Shown: positions 9,499 through 17,396 of the stretch, in pieces | How the letters are laid out: each line of letters opens with the position of its first letter | Numbering within the stretch: position 1 is the first letter of the stretch | Assembly: GCF_902158555.1 (NCBI RefSeq) | Contig: NZ_CABGGS010000043.1 | Coordinates: forward strand, 62,001-126,000 | Direction: 5' to 3' | DNA length: 64,000 nt | Source: Klebsiella spallanzanii | GTDB taxonomy: Bacteria; Pseudomonadota; Gammaproteobacteria; Enterobacterales; Enterobacteriaceae | The notes under the pieces: model-generated | What the model saw: the letters and a program-made list of their open reading frames with translations, nothing else | Databases searched by the model: none | Told to the model about the DNA's origin: nothing | Position numbers and translations under genes: made by a program

Positions 9499-9893
9499 TA
9501 TTTGCATTCCTCGCTAACGGTGGAACTTCCCCGAGTGCCGCGACTACCGATTTTACTGAGCGGTTTGATTAACAAAAAGCCAATGAAAACGGCGCCAAGG
9601 CCAGCAATAAGCGCGACCGGACCGCCTTTAAGGGCGGCAATAACGTTTTGATTTGCTGACATGGCGACGACAATTGGGATATACATCGCATTCCAGAATG
9701 CCACCCCCTGTTCCGCAGGTTTCGAGAGTAGTCCTTTATCTACCAGTTTCTGGGACGCTATCACCAGAAAGAGCATCGCAAAACCAATGCCGCCGATGTT
9801 GGCAGAAATACCTAACAGAAGTCCCAAAAGATCGCCAATGATTAAACCGGCGAACATGCACAATCCCATTAACATCAATCCGTAAATAATCAT
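9498..9893 (-). CDS. madL: Malonate transporter subunit MadL
   Basis: This 131-residue membrane protein is the small subunit of the MadLM malonate carrier. It has four hydrophobic segments (about 5-30, 32-52, 65-80 and 88-112) and a polar C-terminal tail. The N-terminus MIIYGLMLMGLCMFAG is typical of the family. The ATG at 9893 has only a weak purine-rich site upstream (AAGAGAAA). The stop codon overlaps the madM start by one base, so translation is coupled. It is the first gene after the long intra-operon gap, so its expression may be controlled separately from the decarboxylase genes. Confidence 0.9.
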   Translation of the reverse strand: MIIYGLMLMGLCMFAGLIIGDLLGLLLGISANIGGIGFAMLFLVIASQKLVDKGLLSKPAEQGVAFWNAMYIPIVVAMSANQNVIAALKGGPVALIAGLGAVFIGFLLIKPLSKIGSRGTRGSSTVSEECK

Positions 9894-10158
9894 GATGTTT
9901 CTCTTTGTCTATCCATACTAAAAGCGAATAACACAAAGCGGCTTAATAAAATCCGCATTGGGGAGATAATAAAAACAAAACAGTGGCTTTTAGCATAGCG
10001 TGTTTTTATTTGCAGACATTCATAAGAACATAATCTCGCTCAGTCACTATGATTTATCATATCAGCAAGCGAGACGCTTACTGATATGACATTAACATAG
10101 AAATAATTTCACAATAGAATGTCGCATTATTTTTTAATTAAATGCGTGCTGACTCACT
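9894..10158 (-). promoter_or_regulatory. Gene-free gap and probable leader of madLM
   Basis: This 265-base A/T-rich interval interrupts an otherwise tightly packed operon. It has no credible coding frame. It holds a 14-bp stem-loop (10058-10088) and a long-range 8-bp complementarity CTAAAAGC/GCTTTTAG (9918-9925 with 9986-9993) enclosing a small GCGG...CCGC stem (9938-9956). It may hold a separate promoter for madLM or an RNA regulatory leader. A clear three-triplet HutP-type recognition site was looked for and not found. Confidence 0.5.
10058..10088 (-). other. 14-bp stem-loop upstream of madL
   Basis: The arms 10058-10071 and 10075-10088 pair over 14 bp (13 Watson-Crick plus one G-U) with a 3-base loop in the mad transcript. 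No T-run follows. It is the strongest hairpin in the gap and could block transcription or protect the upstream mRNA from exonucleases. Confidence 0.7.
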
Positions 10159-10377
10159 TTATTCTGCAATGATTTCAAATAATACCATTCCCGGATTGAC
10201 GCGGTCTCCCGTATTGACTGTAAGCGTTTTTAATATCCCGCTCTCCGGTGAGGCAACGGGCATCTTCATTTTCATCGCTTCAAGAATAATGACTACCTGA
10301 CCTTTCTCGATTTTTTCTCCTGCGGCGGCCTTCACTTCATCGACAACGCCCGGGACTTTTGATTTAACTTCAGACAT
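10159..10377 (-). CDS. madF: Biotin carrier protein MadF of malonate decarboxylase
   Basis: The 72-residue protein is a free-standing biotinyl domain. The attachment motif E-A-M-K-M-K-M is centred on Lys36, which BirA would biotinylate. The flanking PGVVDEV and GDRVNPGM loops are those of the biotinyl/lipoyl hammerhead fold. In the biotin-dependent malonate decarboxylase, MadC/MadD transfer the carboxyl group of malonyl-ACP to this biotin, and MadB then decarboxylates carboxybiotin while exporting Na+. The gene follows madK by 20 bases. Its presence, with madB, separates this system from the biotin-independent mdc enzyme of Klebsiella pneumoniae. Confidence 0.93.
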   Translation of the reverse strand: MSEVKSKVPGVVDEVKAAAGEKIEKGQVVIILEAMKMKMPVASPESGILKTLTVNTGDRVNPGMVLFEIIAE

Positions 10378-10397
10378 ATTAGTTTCCTTTGATATAT

Positions 10398-11084
10398 TTA
10401 ACAGAACGATGTTCTCATTAACGTCGTGACCTGTTGTCGCGTTCGTAATTGAACATCGCTCTCTCCTTTAGCCAGCAGAGTTGAACTTCCACTGAACCAC
10501 TCTTTAATATTGATGGCGTATCCATCGGATAAACGAATTTCGCCATCAATACGTAACTGAAATTGCCGTTCTGTATCGCATACGCTGGTCCAGCATTTTT
10601 TAAGGTCCAGTAGCGCATCAGGGATGAGACGAATATCCAGATCGGAATGGGTATCAGTCCACTGCCATGGGGTAACGATTTCCAGTGCCACCGATCCCCA
10701 TACCCCGAGCTGAATTTCCGGCCAGCACCATCCCTGAGCTAACGTATTAAATGCGCGTATCGCATCAGTGAATCCGGCAGCAGGAAGATATGCTGTTTGC
10801 TCTGGCGTTGAGGTCCGCGTTATTGCTGATAACGCTACCTTTGTGGCCAGACGCAAACGCTGCCCTTGCCAGCGTAGGGGGAAACAAAACCCTATCGGAA
10901 TCAGCTCATTGCGCCGTTCACCACGACGTACAATCCCCGGCAGGGACCCGCTGAGCAGATATTCCCGCGTCTGCTGCCGAAGGGAAGCGGGAAGAGCGCT
11001 AAACGTATGATCCAACTGCACCGTAATGCCCTCCAGCGCTGAAGGCTTCAGCCAGCACAAGGTATGTCGTTGCAGGGGGATCAT
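10398..11084 (-). CDS. madK: Phosphoribosyl-dephospho-CoA transferase MadK (MdcG)
   Basis: This enzyme attaches the 2'-(5''-phosphoribosyl)-3'-dephospho-CoA prosthetic group to the malonate decarboxylase acyl carrier protein. The 228-residue protein carries a nucleotidyltransferase core: GS-x-A-L-E near residues 129-134 followed by D-T-H-S-D-L-D-I-R near 143-151, whose Asp pair would bind metal. Length fits MdcG/MadK. Its ATG overlaps the madH stop (ATGA), so the two are coupled. It works after MadG, which makes the prosthetic group precursor from dephospho-CoA and ATP. Confidence 0.9.
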   Translation of the reverse strand: MIPLQRHTLCWLKPSALEGITVQLDHTFSALPASLRQQTREYLLSGSLPGIVRRGERRNELIPIGFCFPLRWQGQRLRLATKVALSAITRTSTPEQTAYLPAAGFTDAIRAFNTLAQGWCWPEIQLGVWGSVALEIVTPWQWTDTHSDLDIRLIPDALLDLKKCWTSVCDTERQFQLRIDGEIRLSDGYAINIKEWFSGSSTLLAKGESDVQLRTRQQVTTLMRTSFC

Positions 11085-12184
11085 CGTGCTTTACACCAGG
11101 CCGGATCGTTTTTCGCCTGCTGCTGTAAATCCCGTTGGGCTTGAAGCAGCGTGTCAAACTGAGCTGTTGCCTGCGGTCCGATGATATCGACAGGCGCGAC
11201 TCCCGCGGTACATTCACCGGGAGTTGTCTTCGGCCAGAGCCGGATATGCGTCGCGCCGGCTTCGGTTTTCAACTGCGTCGAAACGTGACAAATTCGCCCT
11301 TTAATACGCAAGATCGTCCGCGCTGTACGCTCAACTATTTCCCGGCTCTGCGCTGTGGTTGCCATCACCACCATGTCATATTCCGGCGTAGTACGCTGGC
11401 GCTTCCAGGTCTGGATCTTTCCCAGCGGATTACAGAGATGTCCGCCAGCCGCGACGGGAAAGCTGTCGCCGGTCGGCAAGCCGCCAACGATGATTTCTCG
11501 CCAGTCACCGCCCTGCGGGGCAGGAACCAGCGAAATATCTTCGCGTAGTGGGACGCCATCAAGCACCAGCCAGCCGAACTCCTGACAGCCATAAATATCG
11601 TGCAGCGCATAGCCCAACGAAGCCGCCAGCGGAACCAGCTCTTCATCCAGCGGCGTTCCTGCCGTTATCAGCGTTAGCTTTTTCGGCAGCCTGTCTGCCA
11701 GGTCCATCTTTAGCGCCTGCTCCAGCGTGGCGCGTAAAAATGAGGATTCTCCCACCACCACGTCCGGCGACTGCTGGCACAGGGCTATCAACAGGGCATC
11801 CCGGCAGGAGCGGGATAAAAACGACCAGCGAAGGTCGCTCTCGTCCAGCGCCTGGCGAGTAAATACGTTGACCAGCGGCGCATAGGTCACCAGCACGTTC
11901 TGCCCTGCGATAACGCCGCATTCAGCCAGAGCCCGCTTTCCAGCGGCGGCGCGCAGCGCTAATTCGCTGTGTGTGATGCCGACGATATTCTGGAAAGCGC
12001 TGCTGCCGGTAGTGAAGGTAACCAGCGCCAGGTTGAGCGGCGTATGGATCTCTTCAATAACGTGCGCAGCCGTCGGGCCCGCAATGCCTTTATCATCCAG
12101 CGTCCGGCGCGGCATCTCCTCCAGAGAAGGGATGCCAGGTTGCGCCTGGAGCAGCCATTCGAGCGTGGTGATGGAATCGTTCAT
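11081..12184 (-). CDS. madH: Acyl-carrier-protein:acetate ligase MadH
   Basis: MadH charges the free thiol of the malonate decarboxylase ACP with acetate using ATP, which primes the catalytic cycle. The 367-residue protein is an adenylate-forming enzyme of the acyl-protein synthetase type. It has a phosphate-binding T-F-T-T-G-S-S at 56-62, Y-G-C-Q-E-F-G at 198-204 in the place of the family Y-G-x-T-E motif, and a more variable C-terminal domain. The ATG at 12184 has GGGAGA upstream. The position between madD and madK is that of madH in Malonomonas rubra. The biotin-independent cluster instead uses MdcH, a malonyltransferase, which is absent here. Confidence 0.82.
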   Translation of the reverse strand: MNDSITTLEWLLQAQPGIPSLEEMPRRTLDDKGIAGPTAAHVIEEIHTPLNLALVTFTTGSSAFQNIVGITHSELALRAAAGKRALAECGVIAGQNVLVTYAPLVNVFTRQALDESDLRWSFLSRSCRDALLIALCQQSPDVVVGESSFLRATLEQALKMDLADRLPKKLTLITAGTPLDEELVPLAASLGYALHDIYGCQEFGWLVLDGVPLREDISLVPAPQGGDWREIIVGGLPTGDSFPVAAGGHLCNPLGKIQTWKRQRTTPEYDMVVMATTAQSREIVERTARTILRIKGRICHVSTQLKTEAGATHIRLWPKTTPGECTAGVAPVDIIGPQATAQFDTLLQAQRDLQQQAKNDPAWCKAR

Positions 12185-12201
12185 CTTGCTTTCTCCCTCG
12201 A

Positions 12202-13086
12202 TCAGCCGGGTTGATAACGCGCTGCCACTTGCTGATACTCATCGTGCATCTGCGCCAGAATCACGCCGCGCATTTTTCTGCCGCCGCGCTCTTCGCCGGA
12301 GAGGCCGCGCCCCTGCGGACCGGTAGCCTGAATACCCGCATCCTGTTTTTGCCGACGTACTTCAGCGATATGTCGAACAACGGTCTCTTTCATTGCCGGA
12401 ATTGTTTTCACCAGTTCTTCTACGCCGCCAAGCTGCCAGAAGAACTCCGGGCCTGCTGCAAAGACCGGATTGCTGCGGGAAAGCTCGCTCAGCCGCTCCA
12501 CGTCCTGACGGGTGATACGCGCAATACTGCTTAGCGGCATCACGTGGATCATGGTGCCAAATTCCGAGGTCAGGCTGAGAATATGGTCGGCCTGCAGGCC
12601 GTGGCACAGAAACGCGCCGCTAATGGCGCGGCCAATGACCATGGCGATAATCGGGTGCCCGGCATGGCGCGCTTCGGCCAGTGCCAACTGGTACGCGCCG
12701 GTGGCCTTATTCATGCCGATAATCTCTTCCTGCTTGCCTGGCCCGTTGCCTGGGGTATCGACAATCAGCACCAGCGGGCGTTTTTCGCCAGCGGGCTTGT
12801 CTTTATCCAGCGCGATTGTGCGGTAGACCGCCAGCGCCATTTTGTAGCCCTCTTCCAGGCCGATCACGCCCGCGTAGACTACCGGGAAACGCGGGTTGAA
12901 GGTCATGGCGTCGTTGGCGATCACCGTGCAGATTTCACCGTTGATGCGTGCACTGCCGACTACTGCTCCAGGGCCGTAGTCATCGCAGGGCAGATTAAGC
13001 CCCGTAAGGGCGTTTTCGGCGAAGCTGCCTTCATCGACAATCAGGTCGATGGCGGCGCGCCCCTGGCCCAGTAAATTTTCCATCAT
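12202..13086 (-). CDS. madD: Malonate decarboxylase carboxyltransferase subunit MadD (MdcE-like)
   Basis: MadD pairs with MadC as the carboxyltransferase that moves the carboxyl group from malonyl-ACP to biotin on MadF. The 294-residue protein has the crotonase-like carboxyltransferase fold. A V-D-T-P-G-N-G-P-G loop lies near 107-115 and G-R-A-I-S-G-A-F-L near 150-158, the glycine pair expected for an oxyanion hole. The C-terminus has a charged Arg/Gly-rich stretch near 255-275. It overlaps the madC stop by 4 bases; two tandem ATG codons are present and GGAGG serves either. Orthologue of the gamma subunit MdcE. Confidence 0.9.
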   Translation of the reverse strand: MMENLLGQGRAAIDLIVDEGSFAENALTGLNLPCDDYGPGAVVGSARINGEICTVIANDAMTFNPRFPVVYAGVIGLEEGYKMALAVYRTIALDKDKPAGEKRPLVLIVDTPGNGPGKQEEIIGMNKATGAYQLALAEARHAGHPIIAMVIGRAISGAFLCHGLQADHILSLTSEFGTMIHVMPLSSIARITRQDVERLSELSRSNPVFAAGPEFFWQLGGVEELVKTIPAMKETVVRHIAEVRRQKQDAGIQATGPQGRGLSGEERGGRKMRGVILAQMHDEYQQVAARYQPG

Positions 13087-14012
13087 GCTTCCTCCACGGA
13101 CAGGCGTTGGACATTGTTCAGGAAGGTTTCCAGATCCATATCAACCAGCGATTGCGGGGCTAAATTTCCCGCAGCAGCCCAGACGTCGCGTGCATCGGTC
13201 GGCTCAAGCTCGTTGATTTTCTGGGTCAGCGCTATCTGCGCGCGGACTTTCGCCTCGCTGCCGATTCGGCGCATGGCTTCAATCTCTGGCCACGGCAGGT
13301 CGGCGATTAGCGAAGCCTGCTGGTGGAAAGCATCCAGTGAGTCGGCAATCAGATAGTTGCAGTCGCCAACGATGTATTTGTGCTTACCGCCGGTAGTGCG
13401 GAACACCAGCGCCCGGTCCGAAGCGTCGAATTCGCTGCGGCCCATCTCCTGCTCAATAACTTCCGGTCCGGTTAACCCGAGACGGCCTGATTCGCTCATC
13501 ACGATCAGATCGGTCGCGGCGGCGACAAAGCCCATACCGCCGAAGCAGCCGATTTTGCTGCCTATTAACGCGATGACCGGTACGCGGCCGCGCAGGGTTT
13601 GCAGCATGTCCATGCACTCAGCGTGCGCCAGTAGACCGGCGTTGGCTTCGTGCAGGCGTACGCCGCCGGTTTCAAAGGAGATAAGCACGATGGGGCGGTG
13701 CGCCGGATCGTTGGTTTGCGCGGCTAGTTCATCGGCCAGCATCAGTGCGCCGACCATTTTCGCCCCGCCGACCTCGCCGACGGAACCGCCGATAAAACGG
13801 CCTTCCTGGGAGATAATGATTGCCGGATGCTGGCCAAGCAGCCCGATGCCGGTGACGACGCCATCGTCAAACTCTACCGCTTCACCCAGCACCGGCAGAT
13901 GCGGACTAACCCTTTTTGCCACCGGGCCAATCAGCTCGGTAAACGTGCCTTTATCCACCAGCCCTTCGGCGCGAGCGCGGGCGCTGGCCTCCAGAAAACG
14001 CAGATCATTCAT
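13083..14012 (-). CDS. madC: Malonate decarboxylase carboxyltransferase subunit MadC (MdcD-like)
   Basis: This is the partner carboxyltransferase subunit, 309 residues. The conserved glycine-rich loop G-C-F-G-G-M-G-F-V-A-A-A is near 153-164, followed by R-L-G-L-T-G-P-E-V-I-E-Q-E, a strong MdcD/MadC signature. The N-terminal E-A-S-A-R-A-R-A-E-G-L-V-D is also typical. The start overlaps madE by 8 bases (ATGAATGA), so it is translationally coupled to the acyl carrier protein gene. In the biotin-dependent system it acts on malonyl-S-ACP and biotinyl-MadF. Identification to family is secure; assignment as MadC rather than MdcD follows from the surrounding genes. Confidence 0.92.
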   Translation of the reverse strand: MNDLRFLEASARARAEGLVDKGTFTELIGPVAKRVSPHLPVLGEAVEFDDGVVTGIGLLGQHPAIIISQEGRFIGGSVGEVGGAKMVGALMLADELAAQTNDPAHRPIVLISFETGGVRLHEANAGLLAHAECMDMLQTLRGRVPVIALIGSKIGCFGGMGFVAAATDLIVMSESGRLGLTGPEVIEQEMGRSEFDASDRALVFRTTGGKHKYIVGDCNYLIADSLDAFHQQASLIADLPWPEIEAMRRIGSEAKVRAQIALTQKINELEPTDARDVWAAAGNLAPQSLVDMDLETFLNNVQRLSVEEA

Positions 14013-14337
14013 GATGGTTTTCTCCCGGCATGGCCTGTTGCAATGCTTGCTGAAGTCTTAACGCCACCACGGCAGGCGTGGCGTTGTTATCGTTGATGCT
14101 GACCTGCATATCGCCCACCGGTCCGTTGTCCAGGAAGCGGGTGAGGACGATTTCCCAGATAGCATCGAACCCGGTTACCGGCGTACAAATGCTGATGTCG
14201 ATTCCACCGGCCAGGTCTTTAGGTTCAAGCAACACTTCCAGATCGCCGGAGCCTACGATGCCGCAGTGGACGGTTTGCGGCAGGGACGTACGGTCGATTC
14301 TGCCGCTGAAATGATGTGATATTTGATGTAGAGCCAT
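14005..14337 (-). CDS. madE: Malonate decarboxylase acyl carrier protein MadE (MdcC-like)
   Basis: This 110-residue acyl carrier protein holds the phosphoribosyl-dephospho-CoA arm. The attachment site is Ser30 in I-V-G-S-G-D-L-E-V-L-L-E-P, the diagnostic MdcC/MadE motif, quite unlike the D-S-L motif of fatty-acid ACPs. The acetyl group on the thiol is exchanged for malonyl by MadA; after carboxyl removal acetyl-ACP is regenerated. The ATG at 14337 has AAGGGAATAG upstream. It follows madA by 11 bases and overlaps madC. Confidence 0.95.
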   Translation of the reverse strand: MALHQISHHFSGRIDRTSLPQTVHCGIVGSGDLEVLLEPKDLAGGIDISICTPVTGFDAIWEIVLTRFLDNGPVGDMQVSINDNNATPAVVALRLQQALQQAMPGENHHE

Positions 14338-14348
14338 TTGCTATTCCC

Positions 14349-16016
14349 TTACCAGTTACGGAATCGAGCGGGTGGGTTGTACAGTCCGCCGGACCAGTCG
14401 ACCAGGTCGCGGATACTCTTCGCCGCCAGCATCTGGCGGTTGGCGCGGCGTCTGTCGATGCCCAAATCTTCCGGTGTTTGCACAATACCGGCTTCGCGCA
14501 GCGCCTGGGTCTGCGCCGGGTCGGCGGCAAGGCCGATATCGGTGTAGCCCGCGACGGCGCGAATGGCCGCCATCCGCTGCTCCAGTCCTTCGCAACGGTG
14601 CAGGTGGGCGATACCCTCTTCGGTGAGTACGTGAGTGACGTCATCGGCGTAAACCATTACCGGCGGCAGGGCGAGACCGGCTTTTTCCGCCAGCTTCCAG
14701 GCGTCCAGTTTGTCGACGAAGGCAGGCTGGCGTTTCTCGCGGAAGGTCTCCTGCATCTGGACGACCAGGCGCTTGCCGCGCGGCATATCGCCAATGAGCT
14801 GCTGCTGAGTGGCGTTGAACTCTTCACCGCACTTGAGCCAGGACTGAGTAACGTGGCGGCGTCCTTTGGCATCGCAGCCCATATTCGGCGCGCCGCCAAA
14901 GCCGGAAACGCGGCTGGCGGTGGCGGTGCTGCTGTTGCCGTATTTGTCGATTTGCAGCGTGCCGCCGATAAACATATCCAGCGCATAGTGCCCGGCGGCC
15001 TGGGCAAAGGCGCGGTTAGAACGCAGAGTGCCGTCCTGGCCGATGTAAAATACGTCCGGGCGTTCAGCGACGTATTTTTCCATCCCCAGCTCGCCGCCGA
15101 AGCAGTGAACGGACTGGATCCAACCGCTCTCGATCGCCGGGATCAGCGTTGGATGAGGATTCAATACCATATGGGTACAGACTTTGCCCTTCAGCCCCAG
15201 TTCTTCGCCATAGGTTGGCAGCAGTAGTTCAATAGCCGAGGTAAAGAAGCCGATGCCGTGGTTGATACGCTCAACGCCGTATTCGGCATAGATACCTTTC
15301 AGCGCCATCATTGCCATCAGCACGTGGGTATCGGTTATTAGCGCGGGATCGCGGGTAAACAGCGGTTCAACGTAGAACGGACGAGGCGCTTCAATCACCG
15401 CGTTTACCCAGTCGCCGGGGATATCGACGCGCGGCACTTTATCGACGATCTTGTTGACCTGGGCGATAACGATCCCCTGGCGGAAGTGGGTCGCTTCGGC
15501 GATCACCGGCGTATCTTCGGTGTTGAATCCGGTATACAGGTTGCCGTCTTTATCGGCCTCAAAGGCGGTGATCAGCGACACCCGCGGGGTGAGATCGACA
15601 AAGTAGCGGCTAAATAGCTCCAGATAGGTGTGGATCGCGCCGAGCTTGATCTTACCCTGCTGGATAAGCTGCGCCAGGCGGCCATCCTGCGGCCCGGCGT
15701 AGGCGAAATCGAGCTTTTCGGCGATGCCTTTCTCGAACAGGTCGAGGTGCGTGCTGAGCGGTACGGACGACTGCACCATATGCAGGCCGGAGATTTTCTC
15801 CGGGTCGACTTTGCACAGACACTCGGCGAGAAAATCCGCCTGCTTTTGGTTGTTACCTTCAATGTTGACGCGATCGGCGCTACGGATCACCGCCTCCAGC
15901 GCGGCGACGGTATCTTTGGCGTCAATGATCTTCCCATCACGGAAATACGGGGCCAGAAGATTCAGGCGCTGTACCGTATCATCCTTAAGTTGATGCCAGT
16001 TGTGCTCTTTAAGCAT
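14349..16016 (-). CDS. madA: Acetyl-S-ACP:malonate ACP transferase MadA (MdcA-like)
   Basis: MadA exchanges the acetyl group on the carrier protein for malonate, giving malonyl-ACP and acetate. The 555-residue length and the family 1 CoA-transferase-like architecture match the alpha subunit MdcA. Recognisable segments are the N-terminal W-x-x-x-K-D, N-P-H-P-T-L-I-P-A-I-E-S-G-W-I-Q near 310, and G-G-T-L-Q-I-D-K-Y-G-N-S-S-T-A near 352-366. The ATG at 16016 has GGGAG seven bases upstream. It is the largest gene of the operon, between madB and madE, in the same order as recalled for M. rubra. Confidence 0.95.
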   Translation of the reverse strand: MLKEHNWHQLKDDTVQRLNLLAPYFRDGKIIDAKDTVAALEAVIRSADRVNIEGNNQKQADFLAECLCKVDPEKISGLHMVQSSVPLSTHLDLFEKGIAEKLDFAYAGPQDGRLAQLIQQGKIKLGAIHTYLELFSRYFVDLTPRVSLITAFEADKDGNLYTGFNTEDTPVIAEATHFRQGIVIAQVNKIVDKVPRVDIPGDWVNAVIEAPRPFYVEPLFTRDPALITDTHVLMAMMALKGIYAEYGVERINHGIGFFTSAIELLLPTYGEELGLKGKVCTHMVLNPHPTLIPAIESGWIQSVHCFGGELGMEKYVAERPDVFYIGQDGTLRSNRAFAQAAGHYALDMFIGGTLQIDKYGNSSTATASRVSGFGGAPNMGCDAKGRRHVTQSWLKCGEEFNATQQQLIGDMPRGKRLVVQMQETFREKRQPAFVDKLDAWKLAEKAGLALPPVMVYADDVTHVLTEEGIAHLHRCEGLEQRMAAIRAVAGYTDIGLAADPAQTQALREAGIVQTPEDLGIDRRRANRQMLAAKSIRDLVDWSGGLYNPPARFRNW

Positions 16017-16028
16017 GTGATGACTCCC

Positions 16029-17237
16029 TTATTTCAACAGGAATAACGTGGAGATAAAGATCCCGGTGGCGATAGCCGAGACGATCAGACCACTGACGCC
16101 TGCGCCCATCGCCAGCGGCAGAATGACGGCGTACGGGTTTTCGTGGCTAACTTCTTTCTGGGCGATTTTGGCGGTGGTGGGCAGGCAGGAAACGCCCGCG
16201 ATACCGATCGCCGGGTTATAGCGCCCTTTTGAGATAAGCCAGATAAACCAGCCGCCAAGCAGTGCGCCAACGGCAGAGATAGCCAGCGCGCCGATACCCA
16301 GGATCAGGATGATGCCGACTTTTGGATCAAGAATGGTTTGTGCTTCGCACAGCGTACCCAACAGGAGGCCGAGAAACAGCGTCGCGGTGTAAGTCAGGGT
16401 AGATTCAAGGAGTTTCTGGAATGGCTCGATCTCTGCTTCTTTAATGGCGATCCCAAGGAAGAATGAGAGGATCAGTGGCGCAGCGACCGGCAGCAGCAGA
16501 CACAGCAGCAGGCAGGCGCAAACGGTGAAGATGAATTTTGCCTTTTTCGATACCGTCGGATATTCAATATCCACTTCCATTCCGCGATATTTTTTGGGCA
16601 CCATCAGGCGTACCAGGTACGGGTAGCCCGCATAGGTAAGGCTCAGGTACAGGTAGGCAATAATGGCAATAGGGACAAACAGATTCGGCGCGAGGATCAG
16701 TGAGGCAAACAGCACCATGGGGCCGTCGGCGCCGCCGATAGTCGCAATCGAGGCGGCTTCATTGGCCGGTAGGCCAAAGACTTCAATGCCCAGCAGCAGC
16801 GCGGCAAAGGTGCCCGCTTCGGCAAACAGCGCCACCACGATGCTGGCCCAGGGGCGGAGCAGAATAAAGCTGATGTCGCTCATCGCGCCGATGCCAAAGA
16901 AAACGATGCAGGCGATCAGGCCATTGCTAAAGGTTAAGTTGTAAACCGGCTGCAGAAAGTTAATCTGCATAATATTAACCAGGTCAGTTGGGTCACTGAC
17001 CATCGGATCGAGAATCAAGGTTCCGGTTTGCCCGTCTGCGAGAAAAAGCACCCCAGCATTGACGGCAATCATACCTAAACCCATTGGTACCATGATCAGC
17101 GGTTCGAGTTTACGGCGAAACCCCATCCATGCCAGAACAAAGCCCAGAATGATTAATAGTATTCGCGCGATCGCTATTTTGGGGTCTTCAATAAAAAAGG
17201 TACCAATGCCCGAAAAGAGCTTAACAAAGATATCCAT
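16029..17237 (-). CDS. madB: Na+-pumping carboxybiotin decarboxylase MadB
   Basis: MadB decarboxylates carboxybiotin on MadF and exports Na+ with the energy released. The 402-residue protein is a multi-pass membrane protein of the OadB/GcdB/MmdB family. Asp171 in T-I-G-G-A-D-G-P corresponds to the essential Asp203 of oxaloacetate decarboxylase. The second conserved loop N-P-A-I-G-I-A-G-V-S-C-L-P-T-T-A-K is near 346-362, holding the Asn/Gly/Ser positions involved in Na+ passage. Its presence shows the cluster encodes a primary sodium pump, not the soluble mdc enzyme. Biotin-independent clusters have no such gene. Confidence 0.95.
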   Translation of the reverse strand: MDIFVKLFSGIGTFFIEDPKIAIARILLIILGFVLAWMGFRRKLEPLIMVPMGLGMIAVNAGVLFLADGQTGTLILDPMVSDPTDLVNIMQINFLQPVYNLTFSNGLIACIVFFGIGAMSDISFILLRPWASIVVALFAEAGTFAALLLGIEVFGLPANEAASIATIGGADGPMVLFASLILAPNLFVPIAIIAYLYLSLTYAGYPYLVRLMVPKKYRGMEVDIEYPTVSKKAKFIFTVCACLLLCLLLPVAAPLILSFFLGIAIKEAEIEPFQKLLESTLTYTATLFLGLLLGTLCEAQTILDPKVGIILILGIGALAISAVGALLGGWFIWLISKGRYNPAIGIAGVSCLPTTAKIAQKEVSHENPYAVILPLAMGAGVSGLIVSAIATGIFISTLFLLK

Positions 17238-17273
17238 AAAATATATTCCTGATAACGCAAAAGTAGGGATGTG

Positions 17274-17396
17274 TTAATCGTCGGTGATGTTTAGCTTATT
17301 CATTAGTCTATTAACGCCGACAATTATCCCGACAACGGCAAACGAAATGACAATCGTCATGCCATAAGTTAATAATGTGTATAAATAAATACTCAT
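17274..17396 (-). CDS. 40-residue OadG-like membrane peptide overlapping madG
   Basis: A 40-codon frame starts at the ATG at 17396 and ends at TAA 17274-17276. The ATG overlaps the madG stop as ATGA, and AAAGGAAG lies four bases upstream, so translation is well supported. The peptide has one membrane segment (about residues 8-28, T-L-L-T-Y-G-M-T-I-V-I-S-F-A-V-V-G-I-I-V) followed by a short polar tail (N-R-L-M-N-K-L-N-I-T-D-D). This is the layout of the membrane part of OadG/MmdD, the gamma subunit that anchors Na+-pumping decarboxylases, though much shorter than OadG (about 80). It sits immediately before madB. A role as a MadB partner or assembly factor is inferred from position and shape only. 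Confidence 0.68.
   Translation of the reverse strand: MSIYLYTLLTYGMTIVISFAVVGIIVGVNRLMNKLNITDD

Noticed and set aside
9894-10158. A triple NAG-N4 recognition site like that of Bacillus HutP in the madL leader
   Set aside because: Only one NAG-N4-NAG pair (CAG AATA AAG, across the madF stop) was seen and the third triplet is out of register, so no claim is made.
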